Shown here one piece after another: positions 7,978-17,400 of a stretch of 64,000 bases of DNA. This stretch comes from Collinsella tanakaei. Lineage in GTDB: Bacteria > Actinomycetota > Coriobacteriia > Coriobacteriales > Coriobacteriaceae. The position numbers and the translations under genes are program-made. How positions within the stretch are numbered: position 1 is the stretch's first letter; each line of letters begins with the position of its first letter. The notes under the pieces were generated by a model. The model was not told where the DNA came from and did no database searches. It saw only the letters and a list, made by a program, of their open reading frames with translations. The DNA is taken from the NCBI RefSeq assembly GCF_016902615.1, contig NZ_JACJMB010000004.1:59968-123967 (forward strand), given 5' to 3'.

Positions 7978-8283
7978 ACGGTCCTTTCGTCGACCTGCGG
8001 CATTTAGGCCATACATTGTCGCATATCACGCAGGTGCGTTCATGTCGACGAGATCGCTGCCGTTACCGCGGCATGAAAAAGGTCAAAATCGACACCATAC
8101 AACGCACATGTCTATGAACATTCGGTTACAAAACCGCTAGAATAGCTATGTCTGCAGACACGGTTCACAGACGGCCGCACCCGGGTGCGCCCGCGGTGCG
8201 AATGTGGTCCTACGCGGGGCCGAAAGGCGACCCCGCAGTCACTGCGCCGCGCTGTTCGGCGCACGAACTTTTGGAGGCACAAA
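7978..8283. promoter_or_regulatory. Divergent control region between the NusG_II-like gene and the alcohol dehydrogenase
   Basis: 306 bp without a gene. A TAGAAT -10 box for the dehydrogenase lies at 8138-8143. Just after it is the perfect palindrome TGTCTGCAGACA (8149-8160), then CGCACCCGGGTGCG (8176-8189) and two small hairpins (8215-8237 and near 8242-8262). The transcript leader would be about 130 nt and structured. The palindrome at the start site is a good operator candidate. I see no Rex-type site. Confidence 0.45.
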
Positions 8284-9498
8284 ATGGGACGTTTTACTAA
8301 TCCTCGCGATCTGTATTACGGTGAGGGCGCCCGCCATGAGGTGAAGAACCTCAAGGGCTCCCGCGCCATGATCGTCACCGGCGGCGGCTCCATGCGTCGC
8401 GGCGGCTTCCTGCAGGACGTCGAGGCTGACCTCAAGGAGGCCGGTTTCGAGGTCCAGATCTTCGAGGGCGTCGAGTCCGATCCCTCCGTCGAGACCGTCA
8501 AGCGCGGCGCGGCTGCCATGACCGAGTTCCAGCCCGACTGGATCGTCGCCATCGGCGGCGGTTCGCCGATCGATGCCGCCAAGGCCATGTGGCTGTTCTA
8601 CGAGTATCCGGAGGAGACGTTCGAGGAGGCTATCGTCCCGTTCAGCTTCCCGACCCTGCGCACGAAGGCTAAGTTCTGCGCCATCGCCTCCACCTCCGGT
8701 ACCGCGACCGAGGTCACGGCCTTCTCCGTCATCACCGATTACGAGAAGGGCATCAAGTACCCGCTGGCCGACTTCAACATCACCCCTGATATCGCCATCG
8801 TCGACCCCGAGCTCACCTACACCATGCCGCAGAAGCTCTGCGCCCACACCGGCATGGACGCGCTGACCCACGCCATCGAGGCCTACGTCTCCACCGCGAG
8901 CTCCATGTTCACCGACGCCAACGCGCTGCACGCCATCCGCGAGATCGTCGAGTGGCTGCCGAAGTCCTATACGGGCGACCATGAGGCCCGTCAGCACATG
9001 CATGAGGCCCAGTGCATCGCCGGTATCGCCTTCTCCTCCGGCCTGCTCGGCATCGTGCACTCCATGGCCCACAAGACCGGTGCCGCCTTCACCGGCGACC
9101 ACATCATCCACGGTTGCGCCAACGCCATGTACCTCGGCAAGGTCATCCAGTTCAACGCCAAGGACGCGCGCGCCAAGAGCCGCTACGCCTACATCGCCAA
9201 GGAGGTCCTGCACCTCGAGGGTGAGACCGAGGACGAGCTCGTGGCCGCTCTCGTCCAGGAGATCCGTGACCTCAATGACAAGCTCGACATCCCGCAGGGC
9301 ATCAAGAACTACGGCAAGGGCGGCGTGAAGGCCGAGGAGTCCATCATCGACTACGCCGAGTTCGAGGCCAAGAAGTCCGATGTGGCTGCCAACGCCATCC
9401 TCGACGCCTGCACCGGCTCCAACCCGCGCCAGCCGACCCAGGAGGAGATGGAGAAGCTCCTCGAGTGCGTCTACAACGATCAGGACGTCGACTTCTAA
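8284..9498 (+). CDS. Iron-containing alcohol dehydrogenase
   Basis: A 404-residue cytosolic group III alcohol dehydrogenase that interconverts alcohols and aldehydes with NAD(P)H, typically to dispose of reductant in fermentation. Seen: GGGSPID near residue 98 for nucleotide binding, the family signature TSGTATEVTAFSVIT (about 138-152), and the metal-binding stretch HSMAHKTGAAFTGDHIIHG (about 258-276) with its histidines. The ATG at 8284 follows TTGGAGG; an in-frame upstream extension overlaps the leader palindromes and is rejected. The strong codon bias suggests high expression. It is monocistronic with a good terminator. A truncated copy of the same gene type lies at 15344-15497. Butanol- or propanediol-type substrate cannot be decided from sequence. 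Confidence 0.93.
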   Translation: MGRFTNPRDLYYGEGARHEVKNLKGSRAMIVTGGGSMRRGGFLQDVEADLKEAGFEVQIFEGVESDPSVETVKRGAAAMTEFQPDWIVAIGGGSPIDAAKAMWLFYEYPEETFEEAIVPFSFPTLRTKAKFCAIASTSGTATEVTAFSVITDYEKGIKYPLADFNITPDIAIVDPELTYTMPQKLCAHTGMDALTHAIEAYVSTASSMFTDANALHAIREIVEWLPKSYTGDHEARQHMHEAQCIAGIAFSSGLLGIVHSMAHKTGAAFTGDHIIHGCANAMYLGKVIQFNAKDARAKSRYAYIAKEVLHLEGETEDELVAALVQEIRDLNDKLDIPQGIKNYGKGGVKAEESIIDYAEFEAKKSDVAANAILDACTGSNPRQPTQEEMEKLLECVYNDQDVDF

Positions 9499-9527
9499 TC
9501 TGCTTGGCTGGGCACGTGCTTCTACCG

Positions 9528-9567
9528 GAAGGCCCTCGGGGATGTCCTCGAGGGCCTTCTTGTTTTT
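9528..9567 (+). terminator. Terminator of the alcohol dehydrogenase gene
   Basis: Stem GAAGGCCCTCG (9528-9538) with CGAGGGCCTTC (9549-9559), followed by TTGTTTTT. Confidence 0.9.
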
Positions 9568-9606
9568 GTGTTTGTCTGGCACATAGCGCCTGTCTGTGAC
9601 ATCCCA

Positions 9607-10716
9607 TCACAGACGGTTTTGGAGATAATCCCTAAACCCGGGAAGGGCAAACGCGAATATGCCGGGACGGGTCTCCTCGATCACGCCAGCTTCGAGCAGG
9701 CGCTTCTTGTAGGTAGATATATAGCTTGAGCTGCGTCCAAGCCGCTCGGCAAGCACGGATCTATCCGTGATTACCTCATCTGCTGCCATTGCTTGAAGAA
9801 ACGCGATGTCGCCCTTTGAGAGTTCTGCTATCGTGGCGTCGAACACGCGGTGCTCAAGCTCCTCCTGAGCTAAGCGAATACCACGACGCATCGATTCAAT
9901 GCCGATAACATCGTCTGTCCCCGTTGCGTTCCATGCGCGGTATCCCACAAGTTGCAGCATGAACGGGAAGCCATCGATGGCATTGACCGCTTCTTGCAGC
10001 GCCCCATCATCGATATGCTTGCCGCCCGACTCAACGGTGAGCCGAAATGTCTCTTCTACTTCATAGCGGGGAATCGGGCCAAGATTATGGCGTGCGGCTC
10101 GGCGCAGAAACGATGTTGCGCGACCGGAAAGCAGCCGGGACACGCGATGCGGCAGTCCCGCCATGAGCAGCATCGTGCGCTTGCCCTCTTCGACAAAATG
10201 CTGGTATGTGGTGATGAGCTGCACCATCTCTTCAAACTCTGGGTCGACTTCGTCCACACAGATGATGATGCCCGTTTCAGTGTTTTCTAGGGTGGAGAAC
10301 AACTCGTTCATGCGCGTTCTCCAGTTTGCGGGCGCTTCCCGTGCAGTTTCCCAGTACACGCCGCCAAGCGGAGCAATCTCGATGCCGCTGAGATGCCGTG
10401 CTGCCTGGCTATCCAAAAGATGGGCTGCCGACTCATGCAGCCGTTGCACGATATCTTCGAGCATGCCTGGTGCTGCGGTGACTCGTGCGGATATCCAGCC
10501 TTGTTGTTCAGCCTCATTCGCGAGATAGGTGAGCAGTGAGGTTTTTCCCGTTCCGCGTGCGCCCACGAAAAGAGAACAGATATCAGGACTGTTGCCGTTC
10601 GAGACAAGCGCAGCGGCAATGTCGTGTATGACTTGTTCGCGCCCCGCCATAAAGGGAGGCACTTTCCCGAATACCGGGGTGAACGGATTGGCACGCACGG
10701 TCTCTTCGAATGTCAT
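9607..10716 (-). CDS. AAA-family ATPase with C-terminal winged helix
   Basis: A 369-residue protein of the STAND/archaeal-type AAA ATPase kind. FMAGREQVI (about 23-31) precedes Walker A GARGTGKTS (53-61); Walker B is IIICVDEVD near 155; LSGRATSFLRRAARHNLGPI follows in the sensor region. The C-terminus (about 300-365) looks like a winged helix (RSVLAERLGRSSSYISTYKKRL). Start ATG 10716 with AGAGGAG; a GTG 6 nt upstream is in frame. Base and codon use is visibly more AT-rich than its neighbours and no partner gene adjoins it, so recent acquisition is likely. Homologues are often orphan and of unknown target. An unusual repeat array lies in its upstream region. Confidence 0.8.
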   Translation of the reverse strand: MTFEETVRANPFTPVFGKVPPFMAGREQVIHDIAAALVSNGNSPDICSLFVGARGTGKTSLLTYLANEAEQQGWISARVTAAPGMLEDIVQRLHESAAHLLDSQAARHLSGIEIAPLGGVYWETAREAPANWRTRMNELFSTLENTETGIIICVDEVDPEFEEMVQLITTYQHFVEEGKRTMLLMAGLPHRVSRLLSGRATSFLRRAARHNLGPIPRYEVEETFRLTVESGGKHIDDGALQEAVNAIDGFPFMLQLVGYRAWNATGTDDVIGIESMRRGIRLAQEELEHRVFDATIAELSKGDIAFLQAMAADEVITDRSVLAERLGRSSSYISTYKKRLLEAGVIEETRPGIFAFALPGFRDYLQNRL

Positions 10717-10740
10717 AACCACTCCTCTCTTATGTGCCAG

Positions 10741-10808
10741 TATACCCAGAGTCGTTAATCTCTTTGATTTCTGTTGACTTTTTTGATTTGCGTTGATTTA
10801 CTTTGAAC
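10741..10808 (-). promoter_or_regulatory. Helically phased TCAA repeat array and promoter of the AAA ATPase gene
   Basis: Read on the minus strand, six TCAA or TTAA words occur with start-to-start steps of 10, 10, 9, 10 and 9 bp between 10808 and 10753, several as AAATCAA. A TATACT -10 box follows at 10740-10745. The array spans the -35 position, which has no consensus. One-turn phasing puts all copies on one DNA face, as in cooperative operators or phased A-tract bends. Confidence 0.55.
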
Positions 10809-10896
10809 GCTGTCGGTATGAGACGCCACTTCTGAGTTTTCCGCTCATCATGGGTATGGCATCAGATCAGCTGCGGAGAAAGCCGAACAATTGTTA

Positions 10897-10926
10897 TTGA
10901 CACATCGCCGGGCTGCCTGCTAGACT
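10897..10926 (+). promoter_or_regulatory. Strong promoter of the DMT transporter leader
   Basis: TTGACA at 10897-10902, an 18-bp spacer, TAGACT at 10921-10926. The -10 box is one arm of the inverted repeat TAGACT-TCATT-AGTCTA (10921-10937), a possible operator. Confidence 0.75.
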
Positions 10927-10942
10927 TCATTAGTCTAAAATC

Positions 10943-11012
10943 GCGTGGACTTTTCTGGGCGAACTTGTCACCTTTTGCCACGCAACCGAGGGAATCGGTT
11001 GCGTGGCTTTTT
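10943..11012 (+). promoter_or_regulatory. Leader with intrinsic terminator and competing pairing (probable attenuator)
   Basis: A perfect 13-bp stem (GCCACGCAACCGA 10977-10989 with TCGGTTGCGTGGC 10995-11007) is followed by TTTTT at 11008-11012, inside the leader and before the transporter ATG at 11109. GCGTGG at 10943-10948 can pair with CCACGC of the terminator's left arm and disrupt it. This is the architecture of an attenuator or riboswitch. I do not recognise a known ligand-binding class. Confidence 0.6.
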
Positions 11013-11108
11013 CATGTCGTGGCAACACGCCGGCATGCGCTTCCGACCGATCTCTTGGATGTCAGCGGGGATCGGCCCCATCGAATGATGGGCAGAAAGG
11101 GGAGCGTT

Positions 11109-12062
11109 ATGGAACAGATAGCGTGCAAACAGGGCGTGCAGGCGAAGGGGAGCCATCGGCAGCTTGTAGCGGCGCTACAGGTGTTTGCCGGCGGCGCGTG
11201 CTACGGAGCAATGGCCACCACCTACAAGCTCGCCTATGCGTCCGGATTCACCTCGAGCCAGGTCGTCGCAAGCCAGGCGTGGTTCGGCTGCCTCTTTTTT
11301 GCCCTCGCGTTTGGAATCCATTGTGCGCGCGGTGGCCAGTGGGAGCGCATCGGCATCAAGCGGGGGCTGAAGCTGATGGGACTCGGCGCGCTTACCTGTC
11401 TTACCTCCATTTTGTACTGCTACGCCATGAGTGTGCTGCCCGCGCCAGTTGCCCTTACCTTGCTGTTCCAGTTCACCTGGATGGGCCTCATCTGGCAGAC
11501 CATCATGACGCGCCGTGCGCCCAAAGCCCTAGAAGTTGTTTCCGCTCTGGTCATCTTGTGCGGGACGGTGTTCGCGAGCGGCGTCTACAAGACCGGCCTT
11601 GCGGGCTATGACCCGATCGCGCTGCTCTGTGCGCTCGGCGCCGCGGTGAGCTGCTCGCTGTTCGTCACGCTGTCCGGCCGCGTGAAGGTCGAGTGCTCCA
11701 ACGAACAGCGCGGCATGATCGTCTGTGCCGGCTCGATCGCGATGTCGCTTACCGTTTGCCCCGACTACATCATCTCCGGCGTGCTCGCCCAAGGCATCCT
11801 GCCCTTTGCGGTGATTGCGGGCTTTTTCGGCCTGCTCTGCCCGGTGTTGCTCTTCGGCCTGGGGACGCCTTATCTGCCCGCGGGCCTCTCCACCGTCATG
11901 GCGGCCGCCGAGCTTCCGGCGGGCCTTCTGATCGCCATGATCGTGCTCGGCGAGCCCTTGGGCGTCATCGAGTGGCTGGGCGTGGCGGTCATCCTGTTCG
12001 GTGTGTGCCTGGCGCAGGTGCCCGGCTTGCTCCAGGGCCGTATGGTCGCGGTCGAACAGTAG
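11109..12062 (+). CDS. DMT/EamA-family transporter
   Basis: A 317-residue inner-membrane protein with about ten hydrophobic helices in two EamA repeats (roughly 22-150 and 175-310). Family members export or import small metabolites. The ATG at 11109 follows AAAGGGGAG; upstream in-frame codons run through the terminator hairpin and are rejected. The gene sits behind a consensus promoter and an attenuator-like leader, so expression is probably tuned to a signal, possibly the substrate itself. The substrate is unknown. It is separated by 140 bp from the beta-glucosidase gene downstream and is probably a separate unit. Confidence 0.82.
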   Translation: MEQIACKQGVQAKGSHRQLVAALQVFAGGACYGAMATTYKLAYASGFTSSQVVASQAWFGCLFFALAFGIHCARGGQWERIGIKRGLKLMGLGALTCLTSILYCYAMSVLPAPVALTLLFQFTWMGLIWQTIMTRRAPKALEVVSALVILCGTVFASGVYKTGLAGYDPIALLCALGAAVSCSLFVTLSGRVKVECSNEQRGMIVCAGSIAMSLTVCPDYIISGVLAQGILPFAVIAGFFGLLCPVLLFGLGTPYLPAGLSTVMAAAELPAGLLIAMIVLGEPLGVIEWLGVAVILFGVCLAQVPGLLQGRMVAVEQ

Positions 12063-12190
12063 CGGACATCGCATATTCGGTCAGATAGGCGAGAAGCGGC
12101 CCAAGTGTGCTGTTGTGCGGGCGCCTTCGAGATTGCTTCGTTTACGTATGAAGGCAGCGTGCGCCCGCAACGAGGGCGTGCGACCGATAG

Positions 12191-13632
<1,442 letters not shown>

Positions 13633-13692
13633 GGGCTCATACGGGTCGCAGGCATCCTGCGGCCCGCAGCATCGATTTCTTAAGGAGGGACC

Positions 13693-15135
13693 ATGGCAGG
13701 TAAGTACGACGATCTGGCGCGCGCCATAGTCGACAACGTCGGCGGTCGCGACAACATCACGAGCGTGGCGCACTGCATCACGCGCGTGCGCTTCAAGCTG
13801 AAAGACGAGAGTAAGGCCAACAAGGATGCCATCGAGGCGCTCCCGAGTGTCATCCAGGTGATTCAGGCAAACGGTCAGTACCAGGTGGTCGTGGGCAACA
13901 TCGTGGAGGACGTCCACGCCGCGGTGCTCGAGGTGAGCGGTCTTGCCGACGGCGGTGCCGTCGAGACCGACGAGGGCCAGCCGGGCGAGAAGAAGACGGC
14001 GGCATCGGTGATCATCGACCTCATCTCCGGCATCTTCCAGCCGATCTTGGGGCCGCTTGCAGCTGCGGGCATCATGAAGGGCCTGCTCGCGCTTATCACC
14101 TTCTTCATCCCCGAGTTTGCAAACGACGGCCTCTACACCCTTCTGTACACGGTGGCGGACGGCTTTTTCTACTTCCTGCCCGTGGCACTCGCCTACAGCG
14201 CGGCGCGCAAGTTCCGCATGAATGAGTTCACCGGCGTCGCCATCGGCGTGGCGTTGCTGTACCCCACCATGGTGGCGCTGACCTCGGGCGAGGTCCTCGG
14301 AAGCATCGATCTGGGCGTCGCCGGCACGTTTTCGTGGTATGCCACGGCGCTCGGCATCCCCATCATCATGCCGGCCTCGGGCTATGCGAGTTCGGTCATC
14401 CCGGTGCTGCTCATGGTGTGGTTCGGTTCTCTGGTCGAGCGTTGGCTCAAGAGCTGGATGCCCGCAGCAATCAAGATGTTCCTCGTGCCGCTTTGCACCA
14501 TGACGCTGGCAATCGTGCTCGGTTATCTCGTCATCGGTCCTGTGGCAACGCTTATCACCAATCTGCTGAGCGCAGCGTTCTCCTTCATCTTCGAGTTGCC
14601 GATTGTCGGCTCCGTGTTCGGTAGCGCGCTGGTGGGCGGCCTGTGGATGTGCCTTGTCATCTTCGGTTTCCACTGGAGTCTCATCCCGATCTCCATCATG
14701 AACCTCAACACCATCGGGCACGACTACGTGCTGGCGGCCACCATCGCTCATGGTTTTGCTCTTGGTGCAGTGGTTTTTGCGATGTATCTCAAGAATAGGG
14801 ATGAGAAGTTCCGCGGCATTGCCCTGCCCGCCATGGTATCGGCCTTCTTCTTTGGCGTGACGGAGCCGGCGATCTACGGTGTGGCGCTGCCCAACAAGCG
14901 GGCGCTCGTGGTGGCATGCCTGAGCTCAGCGGTAGGCGGTGCCATCGTGGGCGCTACCGGCGCGTTCATGTTCATCTCGGGCGGTCTGGGCGTCTTCAAC
15001 TGGTTGAACTTCATCGACGAGACGCCCGGTGGATACGGCATCTCGATGATGCTCTGTGCGATTATCGCCTCGCTCGTGGCGGCCGTGCTGGCCTTCGTCG
15101 TCGAATTCGTCACGTACAAGCCCGAGGAAAAGTAA
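13693..15135 (+). CDS. PTS beta-glucoside-type transporter subunit EIIBC
   Basis: A 480-residue membrane permease that imports and phosphorylates a beta-glucoside. The N-terminal EIIB domain (about 1-85) carries the phospho-acceptor Cys28 in VAHCITRVRF. The EIIC domain (about 105-475) has about ten helices and the conserved GVTEPAIYGV near residue 390. There is no EIIA domain at the C-terminus, so a separate EIIA must supply phosphate. AGGAGGG precedes the ATG at 13693. It follows the GH1 gene by 60 bp, so permease and phospho-glucosidase form an operon. No antiterminator gene is adjacent. Confidence 0.93.
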   Translation: MAGKYDDLARAIVDNVGGRDNITSVAHCITRVRFKLKDESKANKDAIEALPSVIQVIQANGQYQVVVGNIVEDVHAAVLEVSGLADGGAVETDEGQPGEKKTAASVIIDLISGIFQPILGPLAAAGIMKGLLALITFFIPEFANDGLYTLLYTVADGFFYFLPVALAYSAARKFRMNEFTGVAIGVALLYPTMVALTSGEVLGSIDLGVAGTFSWYATALGIPIIMPASGYASSVIPVLLMVWFGSLVERWLKSWMPAAIKMFLVPLCTMTLAIVLGYLVIGPVATLITNLLSAAFSFIFELPIVGSVFGSALVGGLWMCLVIFGFHWSLIPISIMNLNTIGHDYVLAATIAHGFALGAVVFAMYLKNRDEKFRGIALPAMVSAFFFGVTEPAIYGVALPNKRALVVACLSSAVGGAIVGATGAFMFISGGLGVFNWLNFIDETPGGYGISMMLCAIIASLVAAVLAFVVEFVTYKPEEK

Positions 15136-15207
15136 GGCAGTTTCGTCCAATCGAGTGTGGGGGTCCGACGCGCGATAGGCCGCTTCTGCCAAGTGCGTCT
15201 TCCCATA

Positions 15208-15257
15208 CCGAGCGGTGCCCTTTCGAGCAGGGGAGGAGGGGCGCCGCTCGGCTTTTT
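15208..15257 (+). terminator. Terminator of the beta-glucoside operon
   Basis: Stem 15208-15220 with 15239-15251 (one G-T pair) followed by TTTTT at 15253-15257. Confidence 0.85.
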
Positions 15258-15343
15258 CGACTTCAAGAACCTTCTGCTCCGTTTGAGCTGCGTTTATGTG
15301 GAGGTGTCGAAGGTGGGTCTTCCCACATGGAGACGCGCCTACC

Positions 15344-15497
15344 CGCCATTATCTCCACCTCCGGCACCGCGACCGAGGTCACCGGTTCTCCGTCATCACC
15401 GACTACGAGAAGGGTATCAAGCACCCGCCAGCCGACCCAGGGGGAGATGGAGAAGCTCCTCGAGTGCGTCTACAACGATCAGGACGTCGACTTCTAA
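15344..15497 (+). pseudogene. Remnant of an iron-containing alcohol dehydrogenase (internal deletion)
   Basis: Two pieces of the gene type at 8284-9498 are fused. 15344-15430 matches the region encoding the STSGTATEVT signature and the following strand, with scattered differences and a one-base deletion that shifts frame. 15427-15497 matches the last 70 bases, including the stop codon, with a single difference. About 660 bases of the middle are missing, and the junction falls in the short word ACCCGC that occurs at both ends of the deleted segment. There is no start codon or ribosome binding site. Confidence 0.85.
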
Positions 15498-15526
15498 GTC
15501 ACGCGGCAAAACCAAGCCATCAAAGA

Positions 15527-15550
15527 GCCCTCGCCCCGGCGGGGGCTTTT
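15527..15550 (+). terminator. Terminator after the dehydrogenase remnant
   Basis: Stem GCCCTCGCC (15527-15535) with GGCGGGGGC (15538-15546), then TTTT. Confidence 0.65.
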
Positions 15551-15551
15551 C

Positions 15552-15704
15552 ATGACAGTTAGGACGGGGCCCAGTGTCATGAAAACCGCGGGCTGTCGAC
15601 AAGTTTGTACCTGGCACCATCTTGTCGCTCAAATAAAACGGCCTTCCGCCCGCAGGGGCAGAAGGCCGCAAAAGCATGACAGTGGACCCCGTCCTAACTG
15701 TCAT
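15552..15704. repeat. Composite inverted-repeat element (MITE/REP-like)
   Basis: 30-nt arms 15552-15581 and 15675-15704 are inverted copies with two mismatches. Each arm is itself a hairpin (ATGACA...TGTCAT) around AGGACGGGG. Between them are a second hairpin CGACAAG...CTTGTCG (15597-15627) and a terminator stem. The right arm ends on the first base of the YitT stop codon. No transposase is present. Confidence 0.7.
15631..15668 (-). terminator. Terminator of the YitT gene, inside the inverted-repeat element
   Basis: Stem CGGCCTTC (15639-15646) with GAAGGCCG (15661-15668), followed on the minus strand by TTTTATTT. Confidence 0.75.
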
Positions 15705-16795
15705 CAATCGATGGGGGCGCGGTAGAAGTTGCCGAAGAAGTTCTCCGTGCGGAAGACGTTCACCACAGCGCCGCCGTCGTGCACACGGATGAGGTGCATG
15801 ATGTCGTCGACCTCGTAGGACGACACGACGGTGGTGATCATCCAGTAGCGCTTGCGGCTGCGTCCGCCCATGATCTCCACGACCGACGAGCCATGCTTGT
15901 GGATCTCGTTGTAGTCCTCGAGGATCTGCTCGGGGCGCGTCGTGGTGATCTGCAGCGTGACGCGGTCGTAGCGGGTGTAGAACATCTCGATCGCCTTGGT
16001 GGAGATGAACTGGAAGATGATTGAGTAGGCCGCCGCCTCCCAGCCGAACAGGGCGCCGAAGATGAGGAGCACCACGCAGTTGCCCGCAAAGATGAGGCCC
16101 CAGATGGATTGGCCGGTCTTGTTGGACACCATCAGCGAGATGAAGTCCGTGCCCGCGGTCGAGGCGCCGCCGCGCAGGGCGACGGCGATGGCGAAGCCGT
16201 ACAGGAAGCCGCCGAAGATGACCTGGAGCATCAGGTTGTCGATGATCGGCTCGAAGGTGAACACGCGCAGGAAGAACGAGGCCAAAAACACCTGGATCAT
16301 CGAGAAGACCACGAAGCGCCGGCTGATGGACCTCCAGCAGATGAGCGCCACGGGGATGTTCAGCGCCACCATGCCCACGAAGGTGGGGAAGGAGAAGCCG
16401 AACAGCGAGGTGATGCGGTCGATGAGGATGGCCACGCCGGTGAATCCGCTGGAAAGCAGATTCGCGGGGTTCACGAACGCCTGGATGGTGTAGGCCTGGA
16501 TAAGGGCCGAGAGCACCACCGAGGCGAGCGTCATGCAGCGGCGGATGAGCACGAAGCGGCGGAGGTTCTTCAGGCGCTCCATCTCCGCCTTGAGGTCGAC
16601 CTTGACCTCGGGGAAGGTGAAGAGGGGATCCTCGGGAACCTCCTCGAGCTGCTCCATGACGGCCGCCTGCTTGGCGGCGCGCTCCTCGTGCAGGTGCTCG
16701 ACGGCACGGCTGCGCTGGGCGCGCCGCCGCTCGCTCGAGACCTCGTGGGCGCGGCGGCGCCTGTCCTTGGATGAAGAGGTCTTGGGATCAGTCAT
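15704..16795 (-). CDS. YitT family membrane protein with DUF2179 tail
   Basis: 363 residues. A long charged, arginine-rich N-terminal extension (about 1-75) precedes five or six transmembrane helices (about 80-270), with the family's VNPANLLSSGFTGVAILIDR and the GGASTAGTDFISLM motif. A soluble C-terminal DUF2179-type domain (about 275-355) follows. YitT proteins are widespread and their substrate or role is not known; some are linked to membrane transport. The ATG at 16795 starts one base after the stop of the GrdB-like gene, so the two are coupled. The N-terminal extension is longer than usual for the family. Confidence 0.88.
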   Translation of the reverse strand: MTDPKTSSSKDRRRRAHEVSSERRRAQRSRAVEHLHEERAAKQAAVMEQLEEVPEDPLFTFPEVKVDLKAEMERLKNLRRFVLIRRCMTLASVVLSALIQAYTIQAFVNPANLLSSGFTGVAILIDRITSLFGFSFPTFVGMVALNIPVALICWRSISRRFVVFSMIQVFLASFFLRVFTFEPIIDNLMLQVIFGGFLYGFAIAVALRGGASTAGTDFISLMVSNKTGQSIWGLIFAGNCVVLLIFGALFGWEAAAYSIIFQFISTKAIEMFYTRYDRVTLQITTTRPEQILEDYNEIHKHGSSVVEIMGGRSRKRYWMITTVVSSYEVDDIMHLIRVHDGGAVVNVFRTENFFGNFYRAPID

Positions 16796-16796
16796 C

Positions 16797-17318
16797 TTAG
16801 AAGCATGCCTTCTGCTTGAGCTCGGTGGTGTCGGTGCCGTCGACGAGTGCCTTGGCGACGAGGCACATGTTCTTCAGGGACTCGTTCAGGCCGGTGCCGC
16901 CCTTCTTGGGGGTCTTGACGATGAGGACCTTGTCCTTGTACTTGGCGATGGCGTCGGTGTTCTCCTGGCTCACCGCGGCGATTGCGTGAACCTTGCCGCC
17001 CGCCTCGAGGTCGGAGGCGATGCGGCATGCCATCTCGGCGTACTCGGCGTAATTGAAGGTGGGGCCGCACATGACGACGTCGGGGTTGATCTTCACGCAC
17101 ATGGCCTCGAGCTTGCGGGCGACCTCGTCGGGGTTGTCCGCATAGGTGCCCCAGCCGCAGTAGAGCGTGGCGACGACCTTGCCGCCGACCTGCTTGAGCA
17201 GGTTCTCCATCATGACTGCGGGGCCGACCGGCTCCTTCAGGATGCCGAGCGGCAGGTTGCGGTCGTCCTTGGCGCCGAGGCCGGACTGGATCTGGTCGTA
17301 GATCATGACGATTTTCAT
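16797..17318 (-). CDS. Stand-alone N-terminal domain of glycine/betaine reductase component B (GrdB-like)
   Basis: 173 residues. The sequence follows the first third of GrdB: an N-terminal beta-strand MKIVMIYDQIQSGLGA, KEPVGPAVMMENLL near 35, VVATLYCGWGTYADN near 55, and INPDVVMCGPTFNYAEYAEMA near 85. The C-terminal domain with the catalytic Sec/Cys of GrdB is absent, and the gene ends in TAA, so it is not a read-through UGA artefact. AAAGGAAACC precedes the ATG at 17318. It is followed one base later by YitT. It may be a substrate-binding or regulatory domain that has lost reductase function, or a family of its own; no other grd gene is in view. Confidence 0.7.
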   Translation of the reverse strand: MKIVMIYDQIQSGLGAKDDRNLPLGILKEPVGPAVMMENLLKQVGGKVVATLYCGWGTYADNPDEVARKLEAMCVKINPDVVMCGPTFNYAEYAEMACRIASDLEAGGKVHAIAAVSQENTDAIAKYKDKVLIVKTPKKGGTGLNESLKNMCLVAKALVDGTDTTELKQKACF

Positions 17319-17400
17319 AGTGGTTTCCTTTCGTTTCGATGCTATGTCGTGCAGGACTTCGGGGTGTGCGATGGCGTAGGACATGAGGCCTTCTTCTGCG

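Noticed and set aside
9607..10716. Phage or toxin-antitoxin context for the AAA ATPase
   Set aside because: No partner gene, integrase or attachment site is visible on either side, so only acquisition in general is suggested.
16797..17318. Selenocysteine read-through making a full-length GrdB
   Set aside because: The gene ends in TAA, not TGA, and the following sequence is the YitT gene.
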